Below, one piece after another: positions 1-11,975 of a DNA stretch of 64,000 nt; positions within the stretch are counted from its first letter, which is position 1; the number at the start of each line of letters is the position of its first letter. This stretch comes from Antedon mediterranea (lineage: Eukaryota > Echinodermata > Crinoidea > Comatulida > Antedonidae): positions 19,502,101 to 19,566,100 of the forward strand of contig NC_092677.1 in NCBI RefSeq assembly GCF_964355755.1, written 5' to 3'. The translations under genes and the position numbers were made by a program. The notes under the pieces are model-generated. The model ran no database searches. It was not told the DNA's origin and saw only the letters and a program-made list of their open reading frames with translations.

Positions 1-1507
1 ACCTCATACCGCGTTAGCAAACATTAAAACGATCGTAGCCTACTCTTTTTTTTTTTGGCGGCGGGTAAACATATGCGATAAAAAAACATTTTTTGTGTTC
101 AAATACAAACATCGGGGGAAAGTCCCGATGAAATAAAACTAGGCCTACTCATTAGTAAGACACCTAGTTGCCCGGAAATAAGACTTCATAGCGCACTAGG
201 AAATAGGAAAACATTCGAAAGAGAGACATGGCAGTAACAAAACACGTGCTTACATCTCTCGGCGGCGGCCGGTGAAAGCACCATGTGACATACAGTATCG
301 CAGTACTGACATCCCTTGTCACTCGACTTTCTCACGAAGTAGGGCCTAAAACATTCTAGCACCGATGTACAAATGTACCTTAAGTAGTGAAATAAGACTT
401 TAGCGCACTAGCAAATAGGAAAACGATCGTAGCCTTCTTGAATGTATTATACGATCAAAGCAGCTAGCATTGAATTGCGCCTAGAAATCATTTGATGACC
501 TGCGTATGTTACCGACGAAAGAGTAAATCCCACCGATAGTCGATTAATTCAGTGTGATATTGAAAATAATAATATCATCGATATTTATTTTTAATACACA
601 TAACATTTTTACAAGAAAAACAATACAATCAATCATTTACTTTATTTACAATATACAAGTTACTACATTTTAGACAACAGCCAAATACTAGAGATCGAAA
701 GAGAGACATGGCAGTAACAAAACACGTGTTTACATCTCTCGGCGGCGGCCGGTGAAAGCGAGTCTCAGTTGTTTAACACTTTGTTACGCAGTCTTTTGTT
801 TTTCGTCTAGTGGTCATGTCACGTGTCTCGTATGCATTAGGCTCTTTATGTATGCCGCGCCTCAGCTCTAGAGAAAGTACCGTACCTGCCTGTTAATCTA
901 TTTTTAGATTGTTGTGGTTGATATTTTTAAGCGTCACGGATAAGGTTTTAAGCGTCACGGCCGACCGTAAAGCGTCATGGTAGAGAACCCAAGCGTCACG
1001 GTACCGTGACGCTTCAAAGGCCTGGGGAGAACACTGAACATCGTAGGGTTTTTTATTAAGGTTACGAAGTTCAGAAAGTAGCTCATTGAAATTTGTTTAT
1101 TGAGGTTACGAAGCCAAACAATGGAACCTACGAAGCCAACAACGTAGCCTACGTTCTATCTACGAAGCTACTTTGTAGGAAAAGTTGCTTTTCAATTCAT
1201 TTTATTCTTCATCGTAATTGTTATGATCATATTGTATTTATTTTGTGATGTTGTGCAAAACTAAGCTAGTTGTTTATACAGGTACATTTTGGAGGGATTG
1301 ATTAATTGTATTTGGCCCTGTCAAATCTGTGCTTAACAAGCACGAATGTGCAATACTCGGGGTACAGCGAAAGAAGCTGTAATGACGTCATAAGACCAGA
1401 TGTAACGTCACATACACATCAATAACCGCGCTACCAAATACGACTATACGGTACCACCTTCGAGATGTGATATGGCTGCATCCGGTTTGAAATTAAAAAA
1501 TCCGGCT
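1..1507. repeat. Non-coding region with short direct repeats
   Basis: No coding exon is visible. A 64-bp segment at 216-279 recurs at 696-759 with one mismatch (c250 versus t730). A shorter related pair, with the core gcgcactag, lies near 176-212 and 391-424. Bases 1058-1200 resemble 13505-13640 later in the window (shared segments around 'ttacgaa', 'cattgaaa' and 'tctacgaagct'). This is probably old dispersed repeat material upstream of, or in the first intron of, HEATR3. A consensus CRE octamer TGACGTCA sits at 1383-1390. Confidence 0.6.
929..1014. repeat. Cluster of aagcgtcacgg units ending in a perfect palindrome
   Basis: The 11-mer aagcgtcacgg occurs at 929-939, 950-960, 970-980 (one mismatch, catgg) and 991-1001, and in inverted form at 1004-1014. 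The last two units form a perfect 24-nt palindrome at 991-1014 centred on ggtacc. No function is known to me. It looks like a cluster of binding sites or the subterminal repeat of an unrecognised element. Confidence 0.75.
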
Positions 1508-4500
1508 CTATATAGTCCAGTCAATCTATGACAAAAAAGGGCGTAACCCAAAACAAATTGCAATAGTTTCCAAACCTTTTTTATTTGATTCTATAAGCAT
1601 CTGGGAAGATCATTTCCAAAATCTACCAAAATCGGTTCAGTGGAACATACTTTTTAAGGGGTTTTAAGGTCATAGGGGTCAAATTACAAATTTTTCTATT
1701 TTGAAAACTACTAGGCGTAGCATGTTAATTTTGGTGTCAAACTATTCAGAAGACCCATATTTATATGTACTCTAATGAAACCTTTTTACCAAAAACTACA
1801 GGAAAGCATGTTTTTGATCTTTGACCTATTTTAGTGTATATTTTCGTATATTCGTATCTTAGTAACCAGTGGGCGTAGATGAGCGTTATTTGCGTCAAAC
1901 TACTCAGAAGGTCAATGTTTATATTAGTTCTAATGGAAAAGATTCGTGTAAAATGACCGGAAGTCATTATTTTGATCTTTGACACATATTCATTATTTTA
2001 GATTTCTCAGTAAATACATTTTTTATATCTCAGTAACCACTAAGCACAACTTCGTCAATTTTGTGTCAAAAGATTCAGAAGACTCATATTTATATTCACT
2101 ATAATGAAAAAGTTTTTTAAAAAATGGATAGAAACTATGTTTTTGACCTTTGACCTATTATACCAGTATATTTGTTTATATTTACTCTAATGAAAACAAA
2201 TGCAAATGTACAATATAACCGAAAATCATTATTTTGACCGTTAACATTTTCTAGTCGTGTCATGAATAAATCTCGAGTCTCGAGTATAACATTTTAAATT
2301 TGACCAAATAATAAGTGCGGCGATCTGACAGACGTTGGGCTGGAATATCAACTGATCTTGCCACAGAACAGTGTCTTATGCGTACTGTAGCATAAAAACA
2401 AGAGGAGGTCTAACAAGAGGGCGAGGATTAACAGAAACGACTTGTCTGGGTCCTTTCAACTCCAGTCTGTGCCAAGATCAATCATTCAATGCAAGAGTTC
2501 ACTAACGTTTCGTATACTACCAGTGAACAACATAAAGAAACAACATATGCCAGAAAGATGAAGGACCTCAGTGATGTACAAGACATATCAAGGTATCTGA
2601 CACTGCGAAAACCATTCAATACAGACAGTACAAAATCACTGACAAACATTGCAACTGGAGTAACGGCACATATCAATGTAGACTGTGACAATGCCAAGCA
2701 TGTAGGTCAACAAATTGTGCAATCAATGACAAACCAAAAGGTCGCCGACTACACATTTCGGAAAAAGAGCCAATCCATTACAATGAACTCTAAAAGCGCA
2801 TTGAAGATAAAAGATGATGTGGTCAATGTAGATCCTTTACTTCTATTTCAACGACTTGTAACTGCCGGCACAAGATGCGATAATGTATCAGATATATTTA
2901 GATTGTTTGAATCATTAGATATGATGAGGTCTGCAAATAAAGCTAGTTTAGCTGATAGTTTGTGGTCAACAGCAATCGAGGTTGCTCCAGAACCTCCTGA
3001 TCAAATTCAGTACGTCTTAGATGGAGGAGCACTACTTCATAAAATTCCATGGACAAGAGGGGCTTCATGGGGAGACATTATGAGAGTATACACTAAATAT
3101 ATTTCTCACAAATATGGAAAACCCATTGTTGGTTTTGATGGGTACGATAACTCACTAAGTACAAAAGACTGTACACATACAAGGAGAAGTGGTGGTGGTG
3201 GTGTAGCTGTACACTTTGACCAATCTATGACCTTACAAACCAAAAAAGAAGAATTTCTGTCAAACGTTCAAAACAAACAAAGATTCATTAAGATTTTGGG
3301 AAATAGTCTTGAAAAAGAAGGTTGTACTGTTCACCACGCAGAAGCTGACGCTGACTATCTTGTGTCGAAGATGGCTCTGTCCTGTGCAGAACAAATAGGC
3401 ACGGTTGTCATCGCAGATGATACAGATATCCTAGTCCTCCTTATCCACAATGGTGGTCACACCAAACATAATGTATGGTTCAAGCCAAACCAAAGGAAAG
3501 AAACTAAAAAGGTGCAACGATGTTGGAACATTGCGGCAACAAGACTTGACCTTGGCAGCGATGTTTGTAAATATATCCTATTTTGTCACGCGTTCCTTGG
3601 ATGTGACACGACATCGCGATTTTTTGGTATTGGGAAAATCAAAGCAGTAACTAAAGTAAGAAGTGACTGTTTCTTTTCTGAACAAGCCAAAGTGTTTATG
3701 ACTTGTAAGGCAAACAGACAGGAGGTAATTGCAGCGGGTAATAACGCCATTTTGTCTTTGTATGGTAGCAGCGATAATGAAAACCTAGATGAATTGAGGT
3801 TTCGTAAATTTCATGAAAAGACTACATGCAGTACTAAAGCAGTTCATCCACGTTCTTTACCCCCAACGGCATCAGCGGCAAAGTATCATAGTCTAAGGGT
3901 GTACCAACAAGTTCAAGTTTGGCTTGGAAATGAAGAAAATGTACCTCCAGATAAATATGGATGGAAGATCAGCCAAGGCAGGATGATACCATATTTGGCG
4001 GACAACCCCCCAGCACCACAATCGCTCCTACAAATCATAAGATGCAAATGCAAAACAGGCTGCTATAATATGAAATGCAGCTGTAGGAACAATGGATTAG
4101 ATTGCTCCATGGCATGTAGTGAGTGTCGAGGTGTATGCGCAAACATTTCACTAGATAAAAATGAGATACCGATTCTGAAGATTCAACAATGGGTTTGTAA
4201 AATCAGACGATTGGTAAATATTCTCAACCAGGCCTATTTGGATATTTTTCTGTTTTGTGTGTTTTTAGAGTAAATATAAACAGAATAATGAATAGTTAAA
4301 TGTTTTCTTGGGTGCTGATCTATGAAGAAATATAACACCAATATATTGCCCCAATTACTAAACGTTTTCTGGATAGATATCAAAGGTCAAAATAATTACT
4401 TTCGCATTGACTATATACACAGACATTTTTTATTAGAGTGGATATCCTTCTGAGTTGTTTGACACAAAAAATGCTCATCTAAACCTATAGTTCACAAAGA

Positions 4501-5448
4501 TACAAATATATAAATATAATAGTTGAAAGCTTCCGGTCATTTTCTGTAAAAATAGTTTCATTAGAGTAAATAAATATGGTTCTTCTGAATTGTTTAACAC
4601 AAAAGTTACGCTTATTGGTCACCGAGATACAAAAAATATATTTAGTGAGATATGAAATAAAGAATATATGTTAACGGTCAAAACGATGACTTCCGGTCAT
4701 ACCACACAACACTTTTTCATTAGAGTGAATATAAACATAGACCTTTTGAATATTTTGACACAAAAAATGCTCATCTACGCCCATTGGTTACAAAGATATG
4801 AATATACCAATATAATAGGTCAAAGGTCAAAAGAGTAGTTTCCGGTCATTTTTTTGTAAAAAGTTTTATTAGAGTGAATATAAATAAGGGTCTTCTGAAT
4901 TGATTAACATAAAAATTACGAAGTTACGCCTATTGGTCACTGAGATACAAAAAATTTAATTAGTGAAATAATATAAAATAATGAATATATGTCAAAGGTC
5001 AAAATGATGTCGTCTAGTCATAATACACAAAACGTTTTCATTAGAGTGAATATAAACATAGACCTTCTGGGTATTTTGACACCAAAAACGCTTGTTTACG
5101 ACCAGTGGTTACCGAGATATGAATATGCCAAAATAATAGGTCAAAGGTCAAAAACATGGATTCCGGTCATTTTTGATAAAAAACTTTCATTAGAGTGAAT
5201 ATAAATATGGGTCTTCTGAATTGTTTGACACCAAAATTACCAAGTTCGGCCAAGCGGTTACTGAGATATACAAATATATAATTTGACCCTCATGACCTCT
5301 TGACCCCTTAAAAAAGTATGTTCCACTGAACCGATTTTGGTAGATTTTGGAAATGTTTCTTCCGGGAACATATAGAATCAAATAAAAAAGGTTCGGAAAC
5401 TATTGCAATTTGTTTTGGGTCTATCGGTAGATTGACTGGACTATATAG
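1508..5448 (+). mobile_element. DNA transposon with long inverted arms and an XPG-nuclease/CXC ORF
   Basis: The ends are inverted copies of each other: tagtccagtcaatct at the left (1513 on) and its reverse complement at the right (to 5443). The similarity continues inward through aacaaattgcaatag to about 200 bp. The octamer ctatatag flanks both sides (1508-1515 and 5441-5448). It can be read as an 8-bp target duplication or as a 4-bp TATA duplication, because the site is palindromic. Inside the termini, each arm carries degenerate tandem units of roughly 130-170 bp built around 'attagagtgaatataaa'. About six are in the right arm (near 4431, 4559, 4720, 4868, 5039, 5189) and about four are inverted in the left arm. 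One ORF lies between the arms. Clade assignment to the Academ superfamily, known to encode XPG-type nucleases, is inference. Confidence 0.85.
2489..4273 (+). CDS. Transposon-encoded FEN1/XPG-like nuclease with C-terminal CXC-type cysteine cluster (594 aa)
   Basis: I recognise the protein by motifs, not by a named gene. In order: LDGGALLH (177-184), FDGYD (216-220) followed by STKDCTHTRR (224-233), EADADY (285-290), ADDTDIL (309-315) and GCDTTSRFFGIGK (371-383). These match, in order and rough spacing, the metal-binding acidic residues of FEN1/XPG nucleases. D178, D217, E285, D287, D311, D313 and D373 would correspond to the seven carboxylates of FEN1, all present. Residues 519-550 hold nine cysteines (C-X-C-X3-C-X4-C-X-C-X6-C-X3-C-X2-C-X3-C), similar to the Tesmin/TSO1 CXC zinc domain. 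The frame is open for 594 codons, so the copy is young or under constraint. The Met at 2489 is the first in frame, and the true protein may be longer through upstream exons. The tail after about residue 552 may be read-through into arm sequence. A DDE transposase is not visible. Confidence 0.8.
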   Translation: MQEFTNVSYTTSEQHKETTYARKMKDLSDVQDISRYLTLRKPFNTDSTKSLTNIATGVTAHINVDCDNAKHVGQQIVQSMTNQKVADYTFRKKSQSITMNSKSALKIKDDVVNVDPLLLFQRLVTAGTRCDNVSDIFRLFESLDMMRSANKASLADSLWSTAIEVAPEPPDQIQYVLDGGALLHKIPWTRGASWGDIMRVYTKYISHKYGKPIVGFDGYDNSLSTKDCTHTRRSGGGGVAVHFDQSMTLQTKKEEFLSNVQNKQRFIKILGNSLEKEGCTVHHAEADADYLVSKMALSCAEQIGTVVIADDTDILVLLIHNGGHTKHNVWFKPNQRKETKKVQRCWNIAATRLDLGSDVCKYILFCHAFLGCDTTSRFFGIGKIKAVTKVRSDCFFSEQAKVFMTCKANRQEVIAAGNNAILSLYGSSDNENLDELRFRKFHEKTTCSTKAVHPRSLPPTASAAKYHSLRVYQQVQVWLGNEENVPPDKYGWKISQGRMIPYLADNPPAPQSLLQIIRCKCKTGCYNMKCSCRNNGLDCSMACSECRGVCANISLDKNEIPILKIQQWVCKIRRLVNILNQAYLDIFLFCVFLE

Positions 5449-6505
5449 CTTTGAGGACATGTCCCTGTAGTTTATTCATGCCAAATCCCAGCTCAATACT
5501 ACAACTAATAAGGGAGGAGTAGTACAGGCCTCGAATTTTACCGCGGCCAGTGCCGTCGGTGCCCTCCCAGTTGGCCTCAATGCCCTCGAAAATGAATAGC
5601 ACCCACGGCCACTACTGGCCTGCCCTTTTTTTGCGTTGGCCGCGAGTGCCCTTCTCGAGTTTTTCCACAATAAAAACCACTGAATTAGATAGAAAATAAT
5701 GTCAAGAAGATTTGTTTACACGACTCGGACGAGACGCAAAACTATCGCCTGTCTTTGTTGCAAGGGGATTTCCCTAAACGCATTTATTAATACACAAACA
5801 CTGAAACAGTAAACAAAACATCGAACATTTTGTAACCAAAACAATATCGTCCCGGCCGCCGTGCGTGGTAAATCATGATATAGATAGTACATTAAAATAC
5901 AGGGGTGTACACTTTTAATAATCAAGCTAAAAACGTTCCTCGATCGGAGGTTACTGAAAGTATTAAAGTCGCACCACCCCACCTCAATAATCGAGGTAGC
6001 CGCCTTCGATTACAGGCACTCCTAGCTAGCCTAGCCTAGCCTATCCTCCCGCCGCCAATCCGGTCGAACACACGCAATTCAATTCATTGGGAAAACAATT
6101 CTATTTGACGCACACGCACCCTCTGATAAGAAATTTCACACACGACGTCCGTACGTCGTACGTACGCGAAGGATCGGATCTTTGGAAAAACAATTCCTTT
6201 TAACGTACACGCACCCTCTGATAAGAAAATACCATGTGCGTTCCTGCATGGTGTAGTCCATTATACGTGTAAAATTAGGGGTGTTTATTTTTAGCACCAA
6301 AGTTAAACCTGCACCTCAACCCGAAGATCGTTGGAAGTACTGTATATCATATTTATATTTTATCGCACCCACCTCAATAATCCAGCAGACAGATCATCGA
6401 AAAATATTGTTTAACAACGTCGTACACTAAATTACCAAACGCGTTTTTACCTAACTCAAGGAAATGGTATAGTCCACAATACACGTGCAGAAGGCCGGCT
6501 AAACA
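5449..6505. other. No gene seen; short internal duplication
   Basis: I see no exon or element boundary here. A segment of about 45 bp around cgcaccctctgataagaaa occurs twice, at 6090-6134 and 6184-6230, in the same orientation with a few differences. Confidence 0.5.
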
Positions 6506-7227
6506 GAGAGAGAGAAAGGGGTCGGTGTCCGTCCGTGTTTTGAATTCTTATAAATATGGATTATACTAACAAAAAAGCTTCAGAAATCGAAACTCGGAAA
6601 ATAACTATAATTTATATTCTACTACATAATGTCATTGGCTTGATTTTTACCGTGGTTAACACTCTGTGTATGAATAGTTGTAGGTAAGGCCTACAAACAA
6701 ATTGTTTTTGTATCATGTTTTCTCCGTCGGCTGCTAGCTAAGTAAGGCTGAGTAGCTTGCTGTTGTTAGGTTCTTTATACCTGTTCTGGGGTTCCTTGGT
6801 TGGCTTCACGTGCCTTTTTATCGCATTATTTGAAACTAAACGAAACATTCAAAACAGGACGGTAAACTATAAACGCTGAACGTCGTACCTATTTATTATT
6901 TTTATATGGATCGTAAATACACGTACTATTTATATGAAATACAAAAAGATGTATTGTAGACAGTCCTACTACTACTACTACGCAATCTGATGAATAGGGG
7001 GAAATCCCCAAAACATTTTGCGGGTAGAATTTTTTTTTTTTTTGGAAAAAATTCCACCCTCAACCGGAAACAAGCTATTTTTTAATTTTGGCCTAGTTAT
7101 TACAATATTTTTTAATTTTGGCCTTGATGCCCCTTCGATTTAAAACAAATGGCCTTGGGGCCCCTAAAATCAATGAAAACCGGAGGCCAAATGGCCTTGC
7201 CCCTAAAATCCCCAAATTCGAGGCCTG
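6506..7227. repeat. Dispersed repeat, copy A
   Basis: This block starts at gagagagaaaggggtcggtg and ends near attcgaggcctg. It is shared with 17444-17766 in the same order, with internal deletions in the other copy. Both contain a T-run flanked by ggtagaa and attccaccctc. No ORF. Family unknown. Confidence 0.65.
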
Positions 7228-7504
7228 GTAGTACTTTAAAAATCGCACTTTTTACTCAATAGTGTCCAGATGGAGGAGGAGGAGAAAATGAGTAAATCCT
7301 AGACTCGGTTACCCCGAGTAAAAAAGTGACAATCTCTAATTAATATGACTAATGGAAATTAAAACATGTGGACAATTTCTTCTCTGGACCTTTAGTTATG
7401 ACGTATTGTGAATTTAGTTGCTTCAGTGGTAAAATTACGAGTTGCAAATTCGGCCTATACTTGAGCGAAACATATGGCGGGGTAGTTTTCTCAAAACTGT
7501 GGTA
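7228..7504. other. No feature recognised
   Basis: AT-rich DNA between a dispersed repeat and the 3' end of a minus-strand LINE. No exon, repeat boundary or RNA gene seen. Confidence 0.4.
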
Positions 7505-7810
7505 GTTCAAGTCAAGTCAAGTATCATTTATTGTCATTTGTTTTAAGGAAAAAACATAGAAATTCTGTTTGCTCTGTTGGCGGAGCACAATATCCAACGG
7601 ACACAACACCAACTCAAACAAAAACATAACAAAAAGTGTCTACATGATGTTTAAGGCTCTAATAGCTCCTGGAAAGAAACTATTTGTAAATTGTGCCTTA
7701 TTGGCCTTAATAGAACAAAATCTCCGCCCGCTGCGCATCGACTGGAACCTACCGTATATTTCGGTGTATAAGTCGCACCTGTGTATAAGACGCACCCCCT
7801 AACTGAGAGT

Positions 7811-9838
7811 AGGTATCCCAATGTAAAAATTCAAATTAATGATGGTACTTTTTCTTTCAGTTAATCAGAAGGAACTTACTGAACATAAACTTTTGCAATT
7901 TAAATGATTGAAATCGGATTATCCATTCAAAAGTTATGGTCCGTTAAAGTGCCCAAAAAACAGTGATTTTGGCTTGAAAAATGGCTAATTATATTTGAAC
8001 CCATTTTTGAAGGGTTATAACTTTTATACTAATAATTTTAAAGTTCTTATTTTTTCCAAACCCATAGATACAACAGAGTTGTACAAGAATATTTTTTTTT
8101 GGGTGTCCTCGACATTTTTTTTTTTTAGATATTGCCCTCCAAAATTCGTCAGAGGGCTTTTTACGCGTGATTTTCCCAATGTCTAAAAAATGCCCAAAAA
8201 GTTCCTGTCTTTAAATGATTCATAACTTTTGAACCAATGTGTGATTTAACTTCTTTTTTTTTGCATTGCATAAAATGTAATATGTATTTTAGTAAGGTTA
8301 TTTATATTGACAGGTAGGTAATTCTGAAATACAACATAAAATATTGTTAAAAAATGTTAAAATGTGAAAAAAAAAAATATTGCGTTAAAAAACTGTGTGG
8401 GTATTGTTTCTTTTCATTAAATATTATTTTTCGTAAGTATACATTTTTTTAATAATTCTAGTATTTAAAGTTATATTTATAATCATATATTATTTTAATT
8501 GATTTCCGAACCGCCAAAAATAAGAATTAAGCCCGTGCTTATTATGTGTTCGATTCCATTTGGAGCGCCGGGCCAAACGTAGACTCGGCCGCGCCTACTA
8601 CAAGTTAAGTTATATAGGCCCCTAGCTAAGAAGGTCTAAATAAAAGCCTGATGCTAAATTCTGCCTAAGAAATATCGGGAAGAAATTTTTTATTTAACAA
8701 AGTAATTACCTCAATGGTATAATTGTAACATGTTTAATTTTATTTCCATTTCGATAATTCTAACCGAAAGTTGCACTTTGAATTGAAATATACGGAATAA
8801 AATTTAGGCCTAGAAACAGAGCGTAGACATACAACGGCAACACAGGCCAAAGCGCGTTTCGGCTGCCTACATAGAATGGCTTACGGCCGCTGCATAGCAA
8901 AATCAAAGCTTCTTAAATTTCTTCGGTACATTTCTTCCTAACGTACTTGCTTTATATAGTAGATTTATAAATATTCCACTTATTAAATAATTTAATAAAT
9001 CGGTAAAATTGACGTTTCGAAGCAAATATTCCATGAGAGGCGACATTTTTCGACATGCCTCGTGTGCGGCGAAGACTAGTTCAGAAAATGGAACAGTCCA
9101 CTGCAGGGGTTATCCAATCATTAATTAACGCGCTAATACATGCATACCATGCACATTGTCTGGGCGACGGTAATTTAGTAATAAGCGGAGAACTGAATCC
9201 CCCCCCCCCCCCCCGTAAGGAAAATGGTAAACACTGATATTATGGTAGGGATTATTTTTTTCAGTGGTTGGTCTTGTTGGCCTCTTCGCACGAGGTCCAC
9301 GCAAAGTCAAATAAAACGATGTGGTTTATCAAACAGAAATATAAATTAGCTTCAATTCAATACTAAATTAGCCAGATTTTGATAATAAGAAAGACTAAAA
9401 AATTCAATTTTTATCGTTTAAATTGACATTTGAGGCGGATTAACATAATAATAATAACCGATTTACATATCAAAATAAAGAGTATTTAAAGCCTGATAAC
9501 ATGCAACAAAAATTACTCCACCACCTATTATGGACCTCGTGCGGTCGTGTTTTGAAAATGGGTAGGTGTTTTCCAAAGTTATTTTTAGCGCGCGGATTTC
9601 GGCTCGCCGGCTTTTGTACCTCATTTTTAACTCGCGTTTTCTATTAAAATATTTAATAAACATAGATTAAAAATATATGAAAATAATCCCTTAAACAAGA
9701 TCTTTCCAGACATATAATTTTTATTCACATGTGTATATAAGAAACAGTATATTTTTAACTTCAAAGACACGTCACTTTTTGAAATTTCACGAACGTGTTA
9801 AAATCGCGGTAACGAAAATCCGCTTCATTGGGATACCT
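7811..9838. mobile_element. MULE-like element with 13-bp TIR and 9-bp target duplication
   Basis: The termini are aggtatcccaatg (7811-7823) and cattgggatacct (9826-9838), a perfect 13-bp inverted repeat. The flanks are actgagagt at 7802-7810 and again at 9839-9847. The other copy of the host element has the uninterrupted site aactgagagtaaaatatcgg near 20945, which proves the insertion. A 9-bp duplication is typical of Mutator-like elements. No transposase ORF is seen. A related sequence in opposite orientation starts at 14129. A C-run lies at about 9199-9213. Confidence 0.85.
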
Positions 9839-10486
9839 ACTGAGAGTAAAATATCGGTATTTTTTATATTGTTGATGTATAAGACGCACCTTATATTTCA
9901 TCAAAACAATGTTTTTTTAAATTGTAATATTATTGTAATAATATATTTTGTTATCTACAACGGTGTCCTTTATTTAGGTTTTTCCTTACCTAGGCTCGGC
10001 CGCGCCCAGCCTCAACAAGTTCTTTCTAACTTGTTATTCATGAGTTTTCGCACCCGCAACATCGAGTGCATGACCGTGTGTGTAACACGTACGTGTGTGG
10101 GCTAGCCTCGCTCGATCATTTCGAGAGGGCGCACATTTTCACGGACAATCGTATTCGATTAGTATCTACGTATCCGAGAAGTGTGTACGCTAGGTCCATG
10201 CTATAATCACCTGGAGAATATACTAGTCGAATACTGTACACCATGTGGCCGCCAAGAAGGGCTTGCGCTGGGGGTCGGCGATCGTGCGTATAACTACTGT
10301 ATAAATAAATACTATTCCAATCGTACGTAAAAGTTTACAAATGAAATTTTATCGGAGCGCCTAAAACAGCTCCATAATGAACAAATCTTTTCATCATATT
10401 TAGTATAACATCATGCTAAAATGCCTTGACAACTAGGCAGAAGCAGGTTGCCGTTACGTTAGTTAGTTACTGTAGCTAGACCTAGC

Positions 10487-11975
10487 CTACTCACTGGGGT
10501 AGCACTAACATTTCATTTTGTTTAGCCATTTGGCGAAAGTCAAAATATTTTTTTTAGTCAAATCAGTTTATCTATAGCCAAAATGGCTAAAGTCAAATTT
10601 TTTTATTTAGCCAAATGAATCTGTTTATAGCCAAAAATTAAAATTGTTGAAATATAGTGGTTAAAACATTTTAGTCAATTTATCTATGTCGACAGGTCTA
10701 TACACTGTTCCCTGAACATTTTTGTAAGGCATTGAGATAAAGAACCATGCCTAAATCACTGTATGATTAAAAAAAATATTTTTTTTGTATTTTTTTTACA
10801 TGATCAAAACAATTGTTCAAATTGTTTTTAATCATACAGCATTCATACAGTTATCAATTTAATAAGAAACATTTTACAGTTTTCTAAAATCCCCTGAACG
10901 CTATGTTACTTTTGTTTTTTACGCTTGGCTGGTCATGTTTGCGTGTGACGGCTTCCATGGCGTACCAGGCGAAAATCGTGTCCTAGAATCACTCAGAATC
11001 ACCGCCGCGCAGCGGGTTAATGTTTTTAAATTGGGTATGCTCAAGAGGTGCAGAACCGCCGGCCTAGGCCTACAAAATTATGTACAACAACCCAACGGTA
11101 TATCGTATGCTAAAAATATTGAGGAAAATTCCTAGCAAACGAACACTCGTATCGTTGTTAAACGTAAGATAATATAGGCCAAAGCACAGAGTACACATCT
11201 TTCCATCCCTCAAGGCTGCGCCGAAGCGTTTCTGTCAGGGCGAGAAATTGGGTAGCCGAGAAATTTATCCCGATTATTATTTATTTACACAACAACACAG
11301 AAGCCGGCGGCCGGCCCCGCTCAGATGCACGTGTGTGTTTAGCTAAATCCCCGTTAGACTCTACCATTTCCCGCATGTTGTTTTGTTTACACTGACGCAC
11401 GGGGGAAGTTTATTAAGGGTAAAATATGAAACTACATTAAATTGGAAGACTCTAAATGCATAACGCATACATTTTTGATTTCGATAAGATTAAGACGTCA
11501 TTCATCGAAGATACTATAATGTTTCTTTTTAATCTGAAAAGTACACCCCTATCGAAAAATAGACAATCCCGGTAATTAGCTGACCGTCGGCTACGTAGTC
11601 GATCGTTTGTGCAGCGCACAACACGTGATAGTTTGGGTAGACTTATCATCCATGTGTCGTGTAACGTCTGTCTCTCTGTGCAGTCTATCTCTGCTATCTC
11701 CATCTTTTTGAAATAACAAAGAGACGCCTGGTACAACGAAACAAGTTGACGACAAATGAAGCTTGAAGTAATCACCTGTAATCACAAATAAATTCTTGGA
11801 GATCGACAAATGGACCTTTTAGTTGGACTTTATGCTTTCGCCAAAATGATTATTTAATTATCTATTTTATCACATGTCATCGCCAAAATGGCTAAAGTAG
11901 CCGTTTTATTTTTCGCCAATCCAGAAACGTTTTCGCCCATGGCGACTTGGCGATCGGCCAGTGCGAGCCTAGACT
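10487..11975. mobile_element. Insertion of about 1.5 kb present only in copy 1 of the TA-flanked element
   Basis: Copy 2 of the host element reads straight through at about 24030-24050 where copy 1 has about 1.49 kb of extra sequence. The insert begins near cactggggtagc and ends near cggccagtg. Its ends share an inverted CACTGG/CCAGTG and an inverted 'agccat(t/t)ttggcga'-type motif (10525-10535; about 11879-11910). Exact ends and target duplication are not resolved. A hAT-type identity is possible from the CAGTG-like tips but weak. No credible ORF. Confidence 0.6.

Noticed and set aside
1761-2697. Small minus-strand open frames in the left arm of the nuclease element and opposite its ORF
   Set aside because: They follow the repeated arm units or mirror the plus-strand ORF. 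The same peptide pattern appears at 4989-5198 from the inverted arm.
5476-5982. Minus-strand open frames of 64 and 88 codons
   Set aside because: No family motif, no splice context, and the composition is that of surrounding DNA.
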